A DNA stretch of 64,000 nt from Saccharophagus degradans 2-40 (GTDB lineage Bacteria > Pseudomonadota > Gammaproteobacteria > Pseudomonadales > Cellvibrionaceae). The stretch spans positions 3,465,501-3,529,500 of the forward strand of contig NC_007912.1 of NCBI RefSeq assembly GCF_000013665.1, read 5' to 3'. The position numbers and the translations under genes are program-made. This document shows, in pieces, positions 1 to 8,690 of the stretch (positions within the stretch are counted from its first letter, which is position 1; every line of letters starts with the position of its first letter). The notes below the pieces were generated by a model. It made no database searches and had not been told where the DNA came from. It worked only from the letters and a program-made list of their open reading frames with translations.

Positions 1-1146
1 CGCAACAACAGCGAAGAAATTAACGCGCGCTTTCAATTACTGCGCTACCAAGTAGAAGAGCTAGACCAATTAGATTTACAAGAGGGCGAGCTTGAGGCAC
101 TCGAAGAAGAACAGAAAACGCTCGCTAACTCAGAAGAAATTCAACAGGGCTGCCAACAAGTTAGCGCACTGTGCAGTGACGATGAACAAGGCTTAAACGC
201 GGCCTTACACCAAGCTATACACATACTAAGTAAACTGCCGGGCAAGTCTAAGCATTTAGAAGAAGCCGAAAGCTTGTTTCGCAGTGCAAGCATCCACGTA
301 GAGGAAGCCCAACGCGAAATAGACCACCACACCGACAGCATAGAAGACGATGCATCGCGCCTGCCTGAAGTAGAAGCGCGCTTGACGGTAATATACGACA
401 TAGCCCGCAAACACCGCATACAGCCAGAAGAACTTATTGCACTACACCAGTCACTAGCTGACGAACTTGCCAGCCTGCGCAGCGGTGACGACCAATTAGA
501 AGCGCTTGAGCAAGAAGCCGCCCAAACCAAGGCAGAATTCGATACCTACGCAGCTAAGCTCAGCGAAAAGCGCGCGCAAGCAGCAAAGAAACTAAGCACC
601 CAAGTAAACAAAAAACTTAAGCAGCTAGCAATGGAAAACGCCCTCTTCGATATCTCGCTGCCTGCGGCCACCACCAAACCTAATCGCCACGGCAACGAAG
701 AGGTAGAGTTTCTTATTTCTACACACCCAGGCCAAGCACCCAAAGCACTCAGCAAAATTGCATCCGGCGGTGAGCTTTCACGCATAAGCTTAGCCATACA
801 AGTTGTTACCGCACAAACCTCCACCACCCCCACTATGGTATTCGATGAGGTGGATGTGGGTATTGGCGGCCCCACGGGCGACATAGTTGGCCAGTTGTTG
901 CGAGAATTAGGCGAAAAAGGCCAAGTTATTTGCGTTACTCACCTTGCCCAAGTGGCGAGTAAGGCCCACCAACACTTATATGTGAGCAAATCGGTAAGCA
1001 AAAAAGACGTGAAATCTGACGTTAGCTACTTAAGCCAAGAGCAAAAAATTGCCGAGCTTGCACGCATGATGGGTGGCGACACTGCGTCTGCACAATCGCT
1101 TGCACACGCTAAAGAGATGTTAGAACAAGCCGTGCCAGCTAGCTAA
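1..1146 (+). CDS. recN: DNA repair protein RecN, C-terminal part (5' end outside window)
   Basis: The reading frame is open from base 1 and codes for 381 residues, roughly the last two thirds of RecN, an SMC-like ATPase that acts early in double-strand break repair. The first part is charged and coiled-coil-like (repeated Glu-rich, Leu-spaced segments). The C-terminal ATPase half is clear: the ABC signature IASGGELSRISLA near residue 253, the Walker B segment MVFDEVDVGIGG near residue 279 and the H-loop VICVTHLAQVAS. The N-terminal Walker A half lies outside the window. It ends at TAA, followed by a repeat-rich intergenic region. Identification is firm from these motifs and from the neighbouring fur and bamE genes, a common gammaproteobacterial order. 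Confidence 0.95.
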   Translation, partial: RNNSEEINARFQLLRYQVEELDQLDLQEGELEALEEEQKTLANSEEIQQGCQQVSALCSDDEQGLNAALHQAIHILSKLPGKSKHLEEAESLFRSASIHVEEAQREIDHHTDSIEDDASRLPEVEARLTVIYDIARKHRIQPEELIALHQSLADELASLRSGDDQLEALEQEAAQTKAEFDTYAAKLSEKRAQAAKKLSTQVNKKLKQLAMENALFDISLPAATTKPNRHGNEEVEFLISTHPGQAPKALSKIASGGELSRISLAIQVVTAQTSTTPTMVFDEVDVGIGGPTGDIVGQLLRELGEKGQVICVTHLAQVASKAHQHLYVSKSVSKKDVKSDVSYLSQEQKIAELARMMGGDTASAQSLAHAKEMLEQAVPAS

Positions 1147-1186
1147 CAAGCAAGTGCTAACCAAACAGAACCATACAAAATAAAAA

Positions 1187-1441
1187 AGCTTGCAGAGTTA
1201 CCCCTACAAGCTTTCAGGCTGGTCATAAACCTGATTCTGGTATCTCAGCGAGTAAATTCTTAGGGAGGAAGATCAAAAATGCTCAATTCATGGACGAATT
1301 GAGCAAGTTATAGGGACATATTCATACGTTTTTTGAGCTTTCACCCTAAGAATTTGCGGATTTAGAAAGACTAATCTCTTCGCAAAATAATTGAGGGGTT
1401 TATCCGTAATCTGAAAGCTTACAGAGTTACCCCTGCAAGCT
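1187..1441. repeat. Nested inverted-repeat element, MITE-like
   Basis: About 255 bp between recN and fur is built of nested symmetry. Near-identical 26-bp units begin at 1187 and 1416 as direct repeats. Inside them, 1209-1231 and 1397-1419 pair as imperfect inverted arms, 1254-1265 pairs perfectly with 1344-1355 (AAATTCTTAGGG and its complement), and 1281-1304 is a 9-bp hairpin with loop ATGGAC. No open frame of note lies inside. It may be a nonautonomous miniature element or a structured intergenic repeat. It probably also ends recN and fur transcription, but no clear U-tract terminator is visible. Confidence 0.6.
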
Positions 1442-1465
1442 GTTGCAATAACACGATAATCCGCG

Positions 1466-1873
1466 TTACTTTTTAGGTTTTACGTAAAGCACCAAGCTGT
1501 GGCCGCTAATTTCGTAGCCATGCTCTGCAGCAATTTCTTCTTGCAGCTGTTCAATACGCTCGTTGTGGAACTCAATGACTTTGCCAGATTCAACACACAC
1601 CATATGATCGTGGTGATCACCTCTATCCAGCTCAAACACCGAATGGCCGCCATCAAAATTATGACGTTCTACCAATCCCGCACTCTCAAATTGGGTTAAC
1701 ACGCGATATACGGTGGCCAAACCAACATCTTCACCAGCTTCCAACAGGGCTTTATACACATCTTCTGCACTTAAATGTCTATCTTGGGAATTTTCCATGA
1801 TTTGCAGAATCTTAACCCTCGGAAGGGTGACTTTGAGGCCGGCTTTTCTCAACTCTTGATTTTCTATCGCCAT
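1466..1873 (-). CDS. fur: Ferric uptake regulator Fur
   Basis: A 135-residue Fur-family repressor, the usual length for proteobacterial Fur. The N-terminal winged helix includes KVTLPRVKILQIM and the recognition-helix region DVGLATVYRVLTQFESAGLV. The metal-binding and dimerisation half carries the HHDHMVC segment and a following Glu/His-rich stretch (EFHNERIEQLQEE). With Fe2+ bound it represses iron-acquisition genes by binding Fur boxes. A Fur-box-like site lies in front of the TonB receptor gene at the far end of this window, a plausible target. It is transcribed divergently from bamE. The start was chosen at MAIENQELRKAGLK, which matches the family N terminus. Confidence 0.95.
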   Translation of the reverse strand: MAIENQELRKAGLKVTLPRVKILQIMENSQDRHLSAEDVYKALLEAGEDVGLATVYRVLTQFESAGLVERHNFDGGHSVFELDRGDHHDHMVCVESGKVIEFHNERIEQLQEEIAAEHGYEISGHSLVLYVKPKK

Positions 1874-1953
1874 TAACGCTCTCCTACAGGGCTTCTCAGG
1901 TCACTTAACAAACGGTATTATCCTTGGCTGACTCGGATTCGGAAACCCCTATA

Positions 1954-2349
1954 ATGCAAAAAGTAGTAAAAACGATAGTAATTCTATTCGCAATTGGCTC
2001 ATTGGTCGCTTGCTCTTCCTTCAGATTCCCCGGTGTATATAAGGTTCGCGTACAGCAGGGCAACTATATTGAGAAGAAAATGGTGGACCAATTAGAAGTA
2101 GGCATGACTCGCCGCCAAGTGCAGTACGTAATGGGGTCTCCGCTATTAGAAGATACCTTTAACACCGACCGCTGGGACTACCTATTTATGGTTAAGCGCG
2201 GCGGAGAAGTATTGGTAGATAGACGATTTACCGTATATTTCGACGGTGATAGCCTCGCCAAGTGGGAAACAGACATTGAATTCAAAGACGACGAAACACC
2301 GCAATCGTCCGCAGAAAAAGAAGAAGTGCCCGACCCCAAAATGAAATAA
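1954..2349 (+). CDS. bamE: Outer membrane assembly lipoprotein BamE (SmpA/OmlA)
   Basis: A small lipoprotein of the Bam complex, which folds beta-barrel proteins into the outer membrane. The sequence starts MQKVVKTIVILFAIG and has the lipobox LVAC near residue 20, then the family signature YIEKKMVDQLEVGMTRRQV and VMGSPLLEDTFNTDRWDY. A longer reading from a TTG at 1924 would put ten polar residues before the signal peptide, so the ATG at 1954 is preferred. The C terminus is an acidic, lysine-rich tail. It is divergent from fur and convergent with rnfH, and is followed by a strong hairpin terminator. Confidence 0.92.
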   Translation: MQKVVKTIVILFAIGSLVACSSFRFPGVYKVRVQQGNYIEKKMVDQLEVGMTRRQVQYVMGSPLLEDTFNTDRWDYLFMVKRGGEVLVDRRFTVYFDGDSLAKWETDIEFKDDETPQSSAEKEEVPDPKMK

Positions 2350-2385
2350 CCCGCTTTTAAGAAGCGTTATTTTCTCATCACACAT

Positions 2386-2418
2386 AAAAAAACCGAGCCA
2401 TTTTGCTCGGTTTTTTTT
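2386..2418. terminator. Bidirectional rho-independent terminator between bamE and rnfH
   Basis: The hairpin CCGAGC/GCTCGG (2393-2398 and 2405-2410) has a six-base loop and is flanked by an A-run on the left and a T-run on the right. It can therefore terminate bamE on the plus strand and rnfH on the minus strand. Confidence 0.88.
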
Positions 2419-2445
2419 ATGATTTATACCTGCCCACTTACAACG

Positions 2446-2772
2446 CTATGCGTCTTTTTCGGCCTTCGCTTTTTCGGCACGCTTGCGGCGAACTTCTTTA
2501 GGGTCGGATATTAACGGCCTATATATTTCTACTCGATCACCCGCCTGCATCTCGTACTCTTTCGCTGGTTTTAGCCCTTTTGTACCCAAAGCTTGACCAA
2601 ATATTCCCATTTTCGCCGTTTCCACATCAATTTCTGGAAATATTTTTGTTATTCCAGATTTGCACACAGCCACATAAGCTGTTGTGCCTGGCTCCACCAA
2701 AAGCTCAATGATTTTTTGCTTATCTGGTAGTGCGTAAGCCACTTCCACACTAATGGGTTCTATATCTGTCAT
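2446..2772 (-). CDS. rnfH: RnfH family ubiquitin-like protein
   Basis: A 108-residue member of the RnfH/RatB (UPF0125) family with a beta-grasp fold. Family features visible are ISVEVAYALPDKQKI at the N terminus, VGIFGQAL-like KMGIFGQALGTKGL in the middle, and AGDRVEIYRPLISDPKEVRRKRAEKAK at the end, where the phrase before the basic tail is diagnostic. It follows ratA by 47 bases on the same strand, the usual ratA-rnfH pairing. The biochemical role in the cell is not well defined. The lysine- and arginine-rich tail is normal for the family. Confidence 0.9.
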   Translation of the reverse strand: MTDIEPISVEVAYALPDKQKIIELLVEPGTTAYVAVCKSGITKIFPEIDVETAKMGIFGQALGTKGLKPAKEYEMQAGDRVEIYRPLISDPKEVRRKRAEKAKAEKDA

Positions 2773-2819
2773 TGCTTGTTCTCTTAAATACGCATTTTTG
2801 TGCGGCCGAATTATGCCAG

Positions 2820-3251
2820 CTAAACAAATACTTGTCGTGCCCGCTCACACAAAGTACTTACCTGCTCGCTCGCCACTTGCTCAAATATCTTGCCAGCAGC
2901 AAGTGCCAGCAGCTTGTTGGCAAACTCATATTCTAAACTAAAGGTAATTTTACAGGCGCTTTCGCTTAGTGCATCAAACTGCCAGCGCCCCTTAAAAGCA
3001 GAAAAAGGCCCCGCTACCAGCTGCAAATCCATACTATGCGGTGGTTTAAGCGTATTGCGCGTTGTAAAAGATTGCTTAAACCCGGCGCGCGATAAATCTA
3101 AACGCGCCTCCAGCCAACCATCCCCACGCGCCAGCACCTCAGCTCCAGTACAACCGGCCATAAACTGTGGGTATGACTCTATGTCGTTAACCAAACTAAA
3201 CATTTGCTCGGCGGAATATGCCACCAAAGCGGTACGCTCTATTTTCGCCAC
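2820..3251 (-). CDS. ratA: RatA family protein (START-like/coenzyme Q-binding)
   Basis: A 143-residue polyketide cyclase/START-domain protein related to E. coli RatA (YfjG) and to Coq10-type ubiquinone-binding proteins. Visible family features are the start KIERTALVAYSAEQMFSLVNDIESYPQF, the middle GWLEARLDLSRAGFKQSFTTRN, and FKGRWQFDAL. RatA in E. coli has been reported to block 70S ribosome association, whereas Coq10 homologues act in quinone handling, so the role here is open. It sits 3 bases downstream of the sodium-dependent transporter and upstream of rnfH, so the three are probably cotranscribed. Its smpB neighbour is also typical. Confidence 0.88.
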   Translation of the reverse strand: MAKIERTALVAYSAEQMFSLVNDIESYPQFMAGCTGAEVLARGDGWLEARLDLSRAGFKQSFTTRNTLKPPHSMDLQLVAGPFSAFKGRWQFDALSESACKITFSLEYEFANKLLALAAGKIFEQVASEQVSTLCERARQVFV

Positions 3252-3254
3252 ACA

Positions 3255-4628
3255 TTAACCCGCAAATGTATTCATCAATGTCATTACAAACACTATTACC
3301 ACCAATACGGGCGATATATAACGCAATACAAACAACCAAATATCCAGCATTGGGTGCCCTTCTGCATCCATTTCATCTTCCATAACCGCTTTAGCCATTC
3401 GCCAACCTACAAAAATCGCTATAAATAAACCACCTAAAGGAAGCATTACTTGGGCCGTAAGAAAATCTAAAAAGTCGAACGGTGTGCGATTTGCTAAGAA
3501 TAAAGGTTTGAAGTCGGCAAGTAAGTTATAAGAAAGCGCGCAGCTTATACCAACTAGCCAGCTGGCCCCGCCCAACACCAAGTTAGCGGTAACCCTGTTG
3601 AATTTACCGGTTTCAATTAACCATGCCACCCCAGGCTCAATAAGTGAAACAGCCGAGCTCCAAGCTGCAATAGAAACCAGAATAAAAAACAAGGTACCAA
3701 AAAACAGCCCGCCCGGCATATTGCCAAAGGCGACCGGTAAACTTTGAAACAGCAAGCCCGGCCCACTTGATGGCTCTATACCACTTGCAAAAACAATAGG
3801 GAAAATACACATACCTGCAACCAAAGCCACCAGCGTATCCAACACGCCCACGGTGACTACCGTTTGGCCAATGTTTGAATGGCTAGGCATATAAGCACCG
3901 TACGCCATAATAGAGCCCATGCCCAAGCTAAGCGTAAAAAACGCATGGCCCATAGCAATAAGCACTCCATCCCACGATAGCGCAGACACCTTAAAGCTAA
4001 ACATAAACTTTGCAGCGCCAACATAGTCGCCCGCGGCCATGCCATAGCCCAACAACATAATTAACATCACAAACAACAAGGGCATTAATACCCGCGCAAC
4101 CATAGCCAGTCCGCGCGTTACCCCGGCCATTACCACGCCGACGGTCATCAAAATAAACACCGTATGCCAGCTAATTAATGCGGTGTTATTAGAAAGTAAT
4201 TCACCGAACACGCCCTGAGACACTTCACGCGTTGCCCCCTCAAACGCCCCCGTGCCGGTTTGAAACACATAATGCAGCGCCCAGCCAGCAACCACACTAT
4301 AAAAAGAAAGAATAAATAAGCCTGCCAGCACTCCCATCCAACCCACTGCAGACCAGTTGGAACTTAAACCCGCTTCTTTGGCCACATAACGCATGGAGTT
4401 AATAGGACTTTGGCGACCGCGGCGACCCAGCAACACTTCGGCCACCATAATAGGAATACCAATTAGCGCTATACACAGTAGGTATACAAGTACAAATGCC
4501 CCGCCACCGTTTTCGCCGGTAATGTAAGGGAACTTCCATATATTCCCCAAACCAACCGCAGACCCAGTGGCCGCCAACACAAACGTCCATCGGTTAGCCC
4601 ACACCCCATGTATACCTTGCTGAGCCAT
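3255..4628 (-). CDS. Sodium-dependent transporter, NSS family
   Basis: A 457-residue integral membrane transporter of the neurotransmitter:sodium symporter family (LeuT/MhsT-like), importing an amino acid or related solute with Na+. The family signature ATGSAVGLGNIWKFPYITGENGG lies in TM1, and FSLSLGMG-like FFTLSLGMGSIMAYGAY lies in TM6, with about eleven or twelve hydrophobic helices in total. The substrate cannot be read from the sequence. The start at 4628 (MAQQGIHGVW) is preferred over the ATG four codons upstream because a GGGGG ribosome-binding site lies just before it. It is the first gene of a likely operon with ratA and rnfH. Confidence 0.9.
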   Translation of the reverse strand: MAQQGIHGVWANRWTFVLAATGSAVGLGNIWKFPYITGENGGGAFVLVYLLCIALIGIPIMVAEVLLGRRGRQSPINSMRYVAKEAGLSSNWSAVGWMGVLAGLFILSFYSVVAGWALHYVFQTGTGAFEGATREVSQGVFGELLSNNTALISWHTVFILMTVGVVMAGVTRGLAMVARVLMPLLFVMLIMLLGYGMAAGDYVGAAKFMFSFKVSALSWDGVLIAMGHAFFTLSLGMGSIMAYGAYMPSHSNIGQTVVTVGVLDTLVALVAGMCIFPIVFASGIEPSSGPGLLFQSLPVAFGNMPGGLFFGTLFFILVSIAAWSSAVSLIEPGVAWLIETGKFNRVTANLVLGGASWLVGISCALSYNLLADFKPLFLANRTPFDFLDFLTAQVMLPLGGLFIAIFVGWRMAKAVMEDEMDAEGHPMLDIWLFVLRYISPVLVVIVFVMTLMNTFAG

Positions 4629-4812
4629 ATAAGCCCCCATTTAATTTTTCTTTTTATTTGCTACTGCATGCCAGCCGGCTCGCAGTGCTATTTGTAATTC
4701 GTATATATTTGCGATTGTAGCGGGTTTACCACTTTATATTAAGGCGCAAGATCCCAACCTTTACAGCAGGAACTACAAGACACACCCGAAACAGCCACGT
4801 ATAATGCGCCCC

Positions 4813-5292
4813 ATGAGCAAAGCAAACAAAAAGAAAAAACCACAAAGTAGCACCATTGCCCAAAACAAACGGGCAAGGCATGACTATTTTCTAGAAACCA
4901 AATTCGAGGCAGGCGTAGCCCTGCTTGGCTGGGAAGTAAAAGCCTTGCGCGCGCAACGCGGCCAAATGACAGAAAGCTACGTACTGGTACAAAATGGTGA
5001 AGCGTGGCTACAAGGGGCACAAATTCAACCGCTGCCCCAAGCATGCACCCATTACGTTACCGAGCCTGCGCGCCCGCGCAAACTACTGCTTAATCGCAGA
5101 GAGCTAAACAAAATAGCTGAAGCCAAAGATCAAAAAGGCTACACCATTGTGGCAACCAGCCTTTATTGGAAGGCCCATATGGTGAAGTGTGAAATTGCTA
5201 TCGCCAAAGGTAAGCAACTTCACGACAAACGCCAAACAGAAAAAGAACGCGAGTGGAACATCCAAAAGCAGCGCGTGCTATACGACAAATAA
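4813..5292 (+). CDS. smpB: SsrA-binding protein SmpB
   Basis: SmpB binds tmRNA and brings it to stalled ribosomes for trans-translation. The protein of about 159 residues shows the family blocks [31 protein letters not shown] and the C-terminal [17 protein letters not shown], whose basic tail enters the mRNA channel. The start at 4813 (MSKANKKKK) matches family N termini better than the ATG three codons upstream. A TATAAT-like hexamer overlaps the upstream ATG and may be the promoter. Its partner RNA ssrA is encoded about 0.9 kb downstream on the same strand. A hairpin terminator follows. Confidence 0.96.
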   Translation: MSKANKKKKPQSSTIAQNKRARHDYFLETKFEAGVALLGWEVKALRAQRGQMTESYVLVQNGEAWLQGAQIQPLPQACTHYVTEPARPRKLLLNRRELNKIAEAKDQKGYTIVATSLYWKAHMVKCEIAIAKGKQLHDKRQTEKEREWNIQKQRVLYDK

Positions 5293-5324
5293 CACCTGTC
5301 GCTGTAGGCTTGTTAGATTCAAAT

Positions 5325-5354
5325 AAAAAAGGTCGCAGCGTGCGACCTTTTTTA
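5325..5354 (+). terminator. smpB terminator
   Basis: The hairpin GGTCGCA/TGCGACC (5331-5347, loop GCG) is preceded by an A-run and followed by a T-run, 33 bases after the smpB stop codon. Confidence 0.88.
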
Positions 5355-5409
5355 TTTTTTAACTACAAAGGGGCAACCGGTTTACGGCCACCCAATTAAA
5401 GCACTTAAA

Positions 5410-5862
5410 TTAAAGCGCGGCACGACCAGCCTGAAAAGCAGCAAAGGCGGGCAAAATATCGGCTCGCAAACTCTCAGCCTCAGAAACCTGTACATTTTTC
5501 GCACTAACATCTACAAACAAACCCAACTCTTGCTGAATAATTTGCTCAATTTTTTCTTCTGTAATTTCACCGTCAACAGCAATTGCGCGCATATTTGCAG
5601 CTAAAGCATCGGCTGAATCGCCAGAAATAGCCGCCTGCGTGTTAGGCAAATAAATAGTGCCCGTATGAAAATCTACAGCAAATGCCACCAAACCAGGCAC
5701 CAAAAAGAACAGCAACCCAATGCCATCTAAAATAGCCACGGCAGGGTCTATACGCCCCCCTGTTTGACCTTGTCGCTCTGGGTGCAACAACATACCGCAA
5801 CCAGTGGAACTTACCAAATAAGTACCCAACGCCAAACCTGCAATAGTCTTCTTAAATTTCAT
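5410..5862 (-). CDS. Small predicted lipoprotein, YceK/YidQ-like
   Basis: A 150-residue exported protein. The N terminus MKFKKTIAGLALGTYLVS is a signal peptide that ends in a lipobox-like SSTGC, giving a mature lipoprotein CGMLLHPERQG. Next come an IDPAVAILDGIGLLFFLVPG hydrophobic stretch and AFAVDFHTGTIYLP, which resembles the core of small membrane lipoproteins related to YceK/YidQ. The C-terminal 70 residues look soluble and helical. The function is unknown. It lies between smpB and ssrA on the opposite strand and is probably a single-gene unit. Confidence 0.7.
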   Translation of the reverse strand: MKFKKTIAGLALGTYLVSSTGCGMLLHPERQGQTGGRIDPAVAILDGIGLLFFLVPGLVAFAVDFHTGTIYLPNTQAAISGDSADALAANMRAIAVDGEITEEKIEQIIQQELGLFVDVSAKNVQVSEAESLRADILPAFAAFQAGRAAL

Positions 5863-6182
5863 AATGCCCCCTTAATGTAAATTAAATACCGCACAACCAA
5901 AGCAACATAACTGTAAGCTTGGTATATGTATAGCTCATTGCTAGCAAAAAGCGTATACTACGCAACTGCTCGCGGAACCATACCACATAGAAAACCTCTA
6001 AGTGAATGTAAACGCCAATAAGCGTTAACAAACCGTGAAACAAGTACACCCGTCATAATGTACTTGTTACTTAACATAAAGCTATTTATGTAGCCTGTTA
6101 AGCGCAACCCTTCAAACTAGCTTTTACACGCTGGGGCGAAGCCAGTTCAATGCTATATGGCGCAAGCCATGTAACAAAGAAA
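5863..6182. other. Intergenic region upstream of ssrA
   Basis: About 320 bases without a convincing gene. It must hold the divergent promoters of the small lipoprotein gene and of ssrA. I see no clean sigma-70 pair; TTCAAT at about 6148 and TGTAAC at about 6170 is a weak possibility for ssrA. Confidence 0.4.
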
Positions 6183-6571
6183 GGGGGCGATTAGGATTCG
6201 ACGCCGGTAACAAAACCCGAAGTGCATGTCGTGAGGGTAGCCAATCACGTAAATCCAAAGCTGCAAATTATCAGTTGCCAATGATGACAACTACGGTGCT
6301 CAACTAGCTGCGTAAGTAGCTTTTTGTTACACCATCTAGCGGTACGCCGCTAGCGGTTTTTAACAAGGTGCCAGTACCGCGTTAACGACTGTCACTTAGA
6401 ACTGGATCGCAGTGAAGCCTGCCTGGGGTGGATCAGCTAAACTTTTACAGGATCGCGCTTTTCGTCCCGCCCGCTGGGCTGTAAAGCGTTAAATCAATAA
6501 GCGGTTCTAAGCATGTAGAGCTGACGGCGGAGTACTGACGGACGGGGGTTCAAATCCCCCCGCCTCCACCA
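6183..6571 (+). ncRNA. ssrA: Transfer-messenger RNA (tmRNA)
   Basis: The 5' end GGGGGCGATTAGGATTCGAC and the 3' end CCGCCTCCACCA form the tRNA-like acceptor stem (GGGGGCG with CGCCTCC, one G-U pair) with encoded CCA, and GGTTCAAATCC is the T arm. The tag reading frame at 6277-6315 codes for ANDDNYGAQLAA followed by TAA, a typical degradation tag ending in LAA. The length of about 389 nt fits a one-piece tmRNA. With SmpB it rescues stalled ribosomes. Its 3' end is also the integration site of the accessory region downstream: a tyrosine integrase gene starts 165 bases after the CCA. Confidence 0.97.
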
Positions 6572-6575
6572 CACC
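6541..6575 (+). other. attL-like site at the 3' end of ssrA
   Basis: The T-arm and acceptor end of ssrA is the usual target of P4-type integrases, and such an integrase follows directly. Partial copies of the sequence ATCCCCCCGCC, with or without TCCACCA, recur at about 15498, 15676, 43773 and 63401, each beside a repeated terminator module. I take this as the left boundary of the accessory region. Confidence 0.7.
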
Positions 6576-6604
6576 AAGGTTCGTCTAACAACTTAGACGT
6601 CCAG

Positions 6605-6638
6605 AAAGCCACTCCCCACAAGGGTTGTGGCTTTTTTT
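6605..6638 (+). terminator. Terminator downstream of ssrA
   Basis: The stem AAAGCCAC/GTGGCTTT (6605-6612 and 6627-6634), with an inner CCC/GGG pairing, is followed by a T-run 34 bases after the tmRNA CCA. Confidence 0.85.
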
Positions 6639-6736
6639 ATGTCCGCCAAAGGTCGCTGAGGCCTTGTAAGAACCGCTCAATTTAGTAATATCCATAGCAA
6701 TACTCCCTTTTAGAGACTATTTCAGGTATTACTACC

Positions 6737-7990
6737 ATGCCAAGAAAGACAACTCCGCTTACAGCTACACAAGTATCTAACGCCAAACCAAAGGAAAAGG
6801 TATACAGCCTATCCGATGGCGGAGGCTTGCAGCTCGTAGTAAAACCGATAGGCTCCAAGCTTTGGCAATTTGATTATTATCACCCTGCAACTAAAAAGCG
6901 CGCTCGCTTAAGCTTTGGCCCATACCCTGAAGTTTCATTAGCTATAGCCCGAAAGCAACGGGAAGAATGCCGCAAACTTGTGCTCCAAGGCACAGACCCA
7001 AAAGCACATCGAGACAACGAGAGATTACAAGAACGACTCGCTCACACGGATACTCTTAAAGCGTCAGCCAAAGCTTGGTTTGAAATTAAAAAAACGACTA
7101 TCACCCCCAATTATGCTGACGATATTTGGCGATCACTTGAAAGGCATATATTCCCAAAACTTGGCAGTGCACCTGTAAGCAAATTAACCGCCCCCCAAAT
7201 TATTGAAGTGTTAACCCCCATTGCCGCGAAAGGCAGCCTAGAAACAGTAAAACGGCTTTGCCAACGTTTAAACGAAATCTTAATTTGGGCTGTAAATACC
7301 GGTAAATTACCTAGCAACCCCATATCAGGTATTCGCTACAACTTCCAAGCGCCACAAAAAAAGAATATGCCAGCATTAAGGCCAGAAGAACTTCCAGAGC
7401 TAATGCGCGCACTAAACACAGCTAGCATCAAACTAACCACACGCTGTTTAATCGAATGGCAACTTCATACCCTAACTCGCCCCTCAGAAGCAGCTGGCGC
7501 GGAGTGGAGCGAGATAGATGAAGTCCATAAAATTTGGAGAATTCCCGCTATCCGTATGAAAAAACGCAGAGACCACGCTGTACCACTCACACCCTCGATG
7601 CTAAACCTACTCAACATAATGCGCCCCATAAGCGGTGATAGCGAATATATATTCCCTGCGGACAGAAGCCCTCGCAAACACACTAACGAACAAACAGCGA
7701 ACATGGCATTAAAACGCATGGGCTTCAAAGACCGCCTTGTAGCACACGGTCTACGCTCGATCGGCAGCACGGCTTTGAACGAGCAAGGATTTGAATCAGA
7801 TTTAATTGAAGCTGCGTTAGCCCATGTAGACAAAGACGATGTACGCGCTGCCTATAACCGCGCAGAATACATTGAGCGGCGCAGGCCAATGATGGAATGG
7901 TGGAGCACGTTAATCATTAGCGCCTCGTCAGGAGGCACCAGTCTCGCAAACGTCACGAATATGACACTGGGATGCAAGCATGTTAAATGA
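6737..7990 (+). CDS. Tyrosine-type integrase, P4 family
   Basis: A 417-residue integrase that probably inserted the island into ssrA. The N-terminal arm-binding domain (DUF4102 type) shows LSDGGGLQLVVKPIGSKLW and RLSFGPYPEVSLAIAR. The catalytic domain has the first Arg in HTLTRPSEAAGAEW, the His-x-x-Arg box in VAHGLRSIGST, the LAHVDKDDVRAAYNRAEY box and the family ending ERRRPMMEWW. The C-terminal tail runs about 25 residues past that. It overlaps the next gene by 11 bases. The length is usual and no frame break is seen, so it may be active. Confidence 0.93.
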   Translation: MPRKTTPLTATQVSNAKPKEKVYSLSDGGGLQLVVKPIGSKLWQFDYYHPATKKRARLSFGPYPEVSLAIARKQREECRKLVLQGTDPKAHRDNERLQERLAHTDTLKASAKAWFEIKKTTITPNYADDIWRSLERHIFPKLGSAPVSKLTAPQIIEVLTPIAAKGSLETVKRLCQRLNEILIWAVNTGKLPSNPISGIRYNFQAPQKKNMPALRPEELPELMRALNTASIKLTTRCLIEWQLHTLTRPSEAAGAEWSEIDEVHKIWRIPAIRMKKRRDHAVPLTPSMLNLLNIMRPISGDSEYIFPADRSPRKHTNEQTANMALKRMGFKDRLVAHGLRSIGSTALNEQGFESDLIEAALAHVDKDDVRAAYNRAEYIERRRPMMEWWSTLIISASSGGTSLANVTNMTLGCKHVK

Positions 7991-8588
7991 TACCGATAGC
8001 CGATGGATCAAAACGCCCGTATTGAAAACTAAAACAAAAGAACAACTCGCCAATCTACTTAAAATAAACGTGGATTCATCAGATTACCAATCAATTACCG
8101 AAGCTTTAGAAATAGCTACAATAATCCAAAAACCCATGTCTAAACTCGGCTTAGGATTGACCCAAACGGAGTTTAAGAAAGCACTAATTTCCATTAAAGG
8201 GCACCTCGAAGCAAGCTTAAAATCTTTACGAGAAATTCCGGATTCCTATCTACAACTATTAGAACAATCATGCTGGTATGCTAACAATTTTGACAAGAAC
8301 TATATTACCCCTCCCAAAGATCGCAGCAGCCTAATTGACATTCTATCAGCCATGTTAGCCGGAATTGATTTTCACCTTCAAAATATGAATCCAGCCACCA
8401 AAGAGAAGCACGTACACACCGCCGGCATTGCTTATATCCGCGACAAATACTCAAATATATTTAAAGACAAACCTATCTCTGCCCACAGAAACTCTATTTT
8501 CACTAAGCTAGTCACATTTTGGATCGAAAATTACCTTAATGAACCAGTTTTTCAACCACAAAGACAGGTAGAAAAAGTTTTAGGGTAG
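7980..8588 (+). CDS. Hypothetical protein coupled to the integrase
   Basis: A 202-residue protein of unknown function. Its ATG lies inside the end of the integrase gene, so the two are probably translated together. It is mostly helical, with no signal peptide, membrane segment or recognisable catalytic motif. Visible features are an N-terminal polar stretch (KTKTKEQLANLLKINVD) and a middle region with hydrophobic heptads. Its position suggests a role in the integration module, for example a directionality or maintenance factor, but that is inference only. Confidence 0.6.
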   Translation: MLNDTDSRWIKTPVLKTKTKEQLANLLKINVDSSDYQSITEALEIATIIQKPMSKLGLGLTQTEFKKALISIKGHLEASLKSLREIPDSYLQLLEQSCWYANNFDKNYITPPKDRSSLIDILSAMLAGIDFHLQNMNPATKEKHVHTAGIAYIRDKYSNIFKDKPISAHRNSIFTKLVTFWIENYLNEPVFQPQRQVEKVLG

Positions 8589-8690
8589 CAAAATCACCAA
8601 AATTATTTTTATTTTGCTACCTAGATGATATCCACCACTTAACCAACAATAGCCATACGTTAACTAAAAAGCCCTTTAGGAGGCAAACGT

